A stretch of DNA of 47,923 bases from an uncultured Acidimicrobiaceae bacterium (lineage in GTDB: Bacteria > Actinomycetota > Acidimicrobiia > Acidimicrobiales > Aldehydirespiratoraceae): assembly GCA_913041415.1 (NCBI GenBank), contig CAJWHS010000010.1, positions 1-47,923 on the forward strand, read 5' to 3'. Shown one piece after another: positions 45,641-47,923 of the stretch. Position 1 is the stretch's first letter. Each line of letters begins with the position of its first letter. Under the pieces are notes generated by a model. That model was given only the letters and a program-made list of their open reading frames with translations, searched no databases and was not told where the DNA came from. The position numbers were made by a program, and so were the translations under genes.

Positions 45641-47023
45641 ATGAGCGACACGCCATGGTCCGGAGACGTCGTCAGCCTTGTGGAGGCCTTCCGAGCGGGT
45701 GAGCGAAGCCCGAGCGAGGAACTGGAAGCCACGCTCGCCGCCGTTGGGGCGAGCGACCTCAATGCGGTCTGCCACGTCGATGCCGAAGCGGCCCGGGTGG
45801 CTGCGGCTGCCGCCGATGTCTCACTCCCATACGGAGGTGTCCCCTTGGCGGTGAAGGAGCTCCTGGCGGTCGGCGGCTGGCCGGCGTCGCTTGGATCGCT
45901 TCCTCTCGCCGACGAGGTTTTCGACGCCGATGGCATCTCCGTCGAGCGATTGAAGACCGCCGGCGCGGTCGCCGCCGTGCAGACGACATCCAGCGAATTC
46001 GGTGCCACCAATCAGACCACCACCAAGATTCACGGAGCGACCCGTAACCCCTGGAACCTTGAGCGCACCCCCGGCGGCAGCTCGGGCGGTTCGGCCGCGG
46101 GTGTTGCCGGCGGTCTCTTCGCGCTCGCTACGGCAAGCGATGGCGGCGGATCGATCCGCATCCCCGCCGGCTTCTGTGGCCTGATCGGCCTCAAGTCGAC
46201 CTTCGGCCGTATTCCCCGCGGACCTGGGTCGATCTTGGGCAACGCCACGGCGGTCGAGGGCACCGTCAGCCGCAGCACCCGTGACGCTGCTCGCTACCTC
46301 GACGTCACCAACGGCTTCGACCCTCGGGATCCTCAAGGTCTACCTCGGATCGAGGGCTATGAGGCCGGGCTCGGCAGCCGCGCCGATGAGATTCGTTCGC
46401 TGCGGGTCGCCGTCGTGCCCGACCTCAGCTGCGCCGTCGTGGGGCCGGAGACCGATGAGCTCATCGTCGCTGCGGCCGAGGAGTTCATCGCGCGCTGCGG
46501 GATGCAGCGTGTCGAGATCGACTTCCGACTTCCGAAGATCATGGGCGTGTGGGGTGCGACCGGCGGTGTCGGGATTCGGATCTCGCTCGGCGATCGCTGG
46601 CCCGATTGTGCACCGGACCTCGGCGGGGTCGAGCGAGCCGGGCAGCGCGCCGCTGACACCGGCTTCACGATCGATGCGATGGCGCGTGCCGAAAGCCGCC
46701 GAGCCGAGTTCAACAGCGCCATGGCGGAGATGTTCGACCAGGCCGACATCGTGCTTGCTGCCACCAAACCCTCCACCGCATTCGGTGCCGAGGGCCACCT
46801 TCCCGGCACCTTCGAGGGCCGTGAATCCAACCCTGGCAACAACGGTGCGCTCACCGCCCCGTCGAACATCTACGGCAACCCAGCCATCGCGCTGCCGGCT
46901 GGCCTCGCCAGCGACGGATTACCCGTCAGTCTGCAGGTTCTCGCCCCGCACTTTCGTGAGGATTTGCTGCTTGATCTGGCGCTGCAGTGGGAGCGCGAGC
47001 ACCCGGTCGAACTCGCCCCGTGA
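45641..47023 (+). CDS. Amidase (amidase signature family)
   Basis: PLAVKELLAVGGWPASLGS, GATRNPWNLERTPGGSSGGSAAGVAGGLFALATASDGGGSIRIPAGFCGLIGLKSTFGRIP (Ser-cisSer-Lys signature). Confidence 0.95.
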   Translation: MSDTPWSGDVVSLVEAFRAGERSPSEELEATLAAVGASDLNAVCHVDAEAARVAAAAADVSLPYGGVPLAVKELLAVGGWPASLGSLPLADEVFDADGISVERLKTAGAVAAVQTTSSEFGATNQTTTKIHGATRNPWNLERTPGGSSGGSAAGVAGGLFALATASDGGGSIRIPAGFCGLIGLKSTFGRIPRGPGSILGNATAVEGTVSRSTRDAARYLDVTNGFDPRDPQGLPRIEGYEAGLGSRADEIRSLRVAVVPDLSCAVVGPETDELIVAAAEEFIARCGMQRVEIDFRLPKIMGVWGATGGVGIRISLGDRWPDCAPDLGGVERAGQRAADTGFTIDAMARAESRRAEFNSAMAEMFDQADIVLAATKPSTAFGAEGHLPGTFEGRESNPGNNGALTAPSNIYGNPAIALPAGLASDGLPVSLQVLAPHFREDLLLDLALQWEREHPVELAP

Positions 47024-47034
47024 CGCCGGTGGAA

Positions 47035-47058
47035 TTAGCACTACCGGCGTAGTACTAA
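47035..47058. promoter_or_regulatory. Dyad-symmetric element upstream of sufC
   Basis: TTAGCACTAC-CGGC-GTAGTACTAA: 9 of 10 positions complementary, ending 27 nt before the sufC ATG. Confidence 0.45.
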
Positions 47059-47085
47059 CCCCGCCGGGTGGCGTAGACTCCGGCC

Positions 47086-47440
47086 ATGACCGCTCCCCTG
47101 TTCGAGATCAAAGGTCTCCGCGCCGACACCACCGTCGGTGGTGTCGACATCCTCAACGGCATCGATCTGACCGTCGCCGAAGGTGAGGTCCACGCCCTCA
47201 TGGGCCCCAACGGCTCGGGCAAGTCGACCTTGGCCAGTGTGCTGCTCGGCAGCCCCGAGTACGAGGTCACCGGCGGGTCGATCAAGTTCCGCGGTGAGGA
47301 CATCACCGAGTGGGATCCCGACATTCGCGGCAAGGCCGGTATCTTCCTGGCGTTCCAGTACCCGGTGGAGATCCCGGGCGTCTCGAACAACGACTTCCTG
47401 CGGATGGCCGTGAACAAGCGGCGCGCCGCCCTCGGCCAGC
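47086..47440 (+). CDS. sufC: Fe-S cluster assembly ATPase SufC, truncated by a probable chimeric join
   Basis: FEIKGLRADTTVGGVDILNGIDLTVAEGEVHALMGPNGSGKSTLASVLLGSPEYEVTGGSIKFRGEDITEWDPDIRGKAGIFLAFQYPVEIPGVSNNDFLRMAVNKRRAAL; homology lost near 47440 and the ORF ends at 47481 without signature/Walker B motifs. Confidence 0.88.
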
Positions 47441-47922
47441 TTGCGATGAATCGCTCCAAGGGAGTGGGCCAGCGCTTCTAGTTCACCGTCCTGCTTGAGC
47501 ACGTCGTCCAGCGCCCGCATGCGGCGGATGCCCTCGAGACCGCCTTGCTCGTGTCCGAGCTTGGCCAGCGGGCTCATGCCCGCACAGGCTGCGCTCATGG
47601 CCAGCGCGTGACCGCTGCCGGTAATGCCCTGATCCCGGCGCGCACGAATCTGACTGACCAGATCCCGAATGCGGTTGTGCTCATCAAAGCGCGCCTGTTG
47701 CAGGGTATCGGACATCAGCGTCAGTTGCGGCGTCAAGCGATCGGCCAGCGCCTTGGAGGACAGGACGAAATAACTCTCGCTCGACTGTTCGTCGCCGCGC
47801 TGCGAGCGGCTGCTCACCGACGCACTCAGCGATCCCACGGTGGCAGAGTGTCGCTCCTGGGTGGCGAGATAATCAAGCTCGCCGACCCCTACCTCTGCCA
47901 TGAGCGCCGTGACCAGAGGCAA
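47440..47922 (-). CDS. Fragment of an M16C/PreP-like zinc metallopeptidase, probably from a different genome
   Basis: MPLVTALMAEVGVGELDYLATQERHSATVGSLSASVSSRSQRGDEQSSESYFVLSSKALADRLTPQLTLMSDTLQQARFDEHNRIRDLVSQIRARRDQGITGSGHALAMSAACAGMSPLAKLGHEQGGLEGIRRMRALDD resembles the M16C-associated region; runs off the window end, and its ORF continuation beyond ~47440 is only antisense to sufC. Confidence 0.6.
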
Positions 47923-47923
47923 A

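Noticed and set aside
1-47923. CRISPR array, IS element/transposase, prophage, tRNA or rRNA genes
   Set aside because: None recognised by eye on either strand; a tRNAscan-SE/CRISPR search would be needed to be certain.

Overview
The window looks like high-GC, densely coded chromosomal DNA from an actinobacterium, probably of the Acidimicrobiia/Ilumatobacter type (lineage is inferred from protein character only). From left to right it contains: a partial birA and an acyl-CoA carboxylase alpha subunit; an LpdA/Rv3303c-like flavoprotein; a cell-surface polysaccharide block (glycosyltransferases, YfhO-like protein, O-antigen-ligase-like protein, Wzm/Wzt ABC exporter, polyprenyl-P sugar transferase, CsaB-like pyruvyl transferase, SpoIID+SLH protein, LPG-synthase-like membrane protein, Wzx-like flippase); a rhodanese-ThiF protein, Sir2 deacetylase, leucyl aminopeptidase, GH2 hydrolase and M24 peptidase; a lipoate/pyruvate dehydrogenase block (a LipB-LipA single-chain fusion, E2, Lpd, and AceE on the other strand); an RNase HI fused to a SLOG/YpsA-like domain; a VapBC-like toxin-antitoxin pair; an arylsulfotransferase-like lipoprotein; an amidase; and a truncated sufC. 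The strongest unusual signal is a DsbE/MPT53-like thioredoxin-fold lipoprotein (33371..33898). Its reading frame is interrupted only by a TGA at the first Cys position of the CxxC motif (WAPW-TGA-ATC). Downstream of that TGA is a 7-bp hairpin with a GGUC apical loop, as expected of a bacterial SECIS element, so it is a candidate selenoprotein. The last ~480 bp look like a chimeric join to a foreign M16C/PreP-like peptidase. I found no tRNA, rRNA, CRISPR array or IS element. All assignments are from reading motifs by eye; no database search was run.
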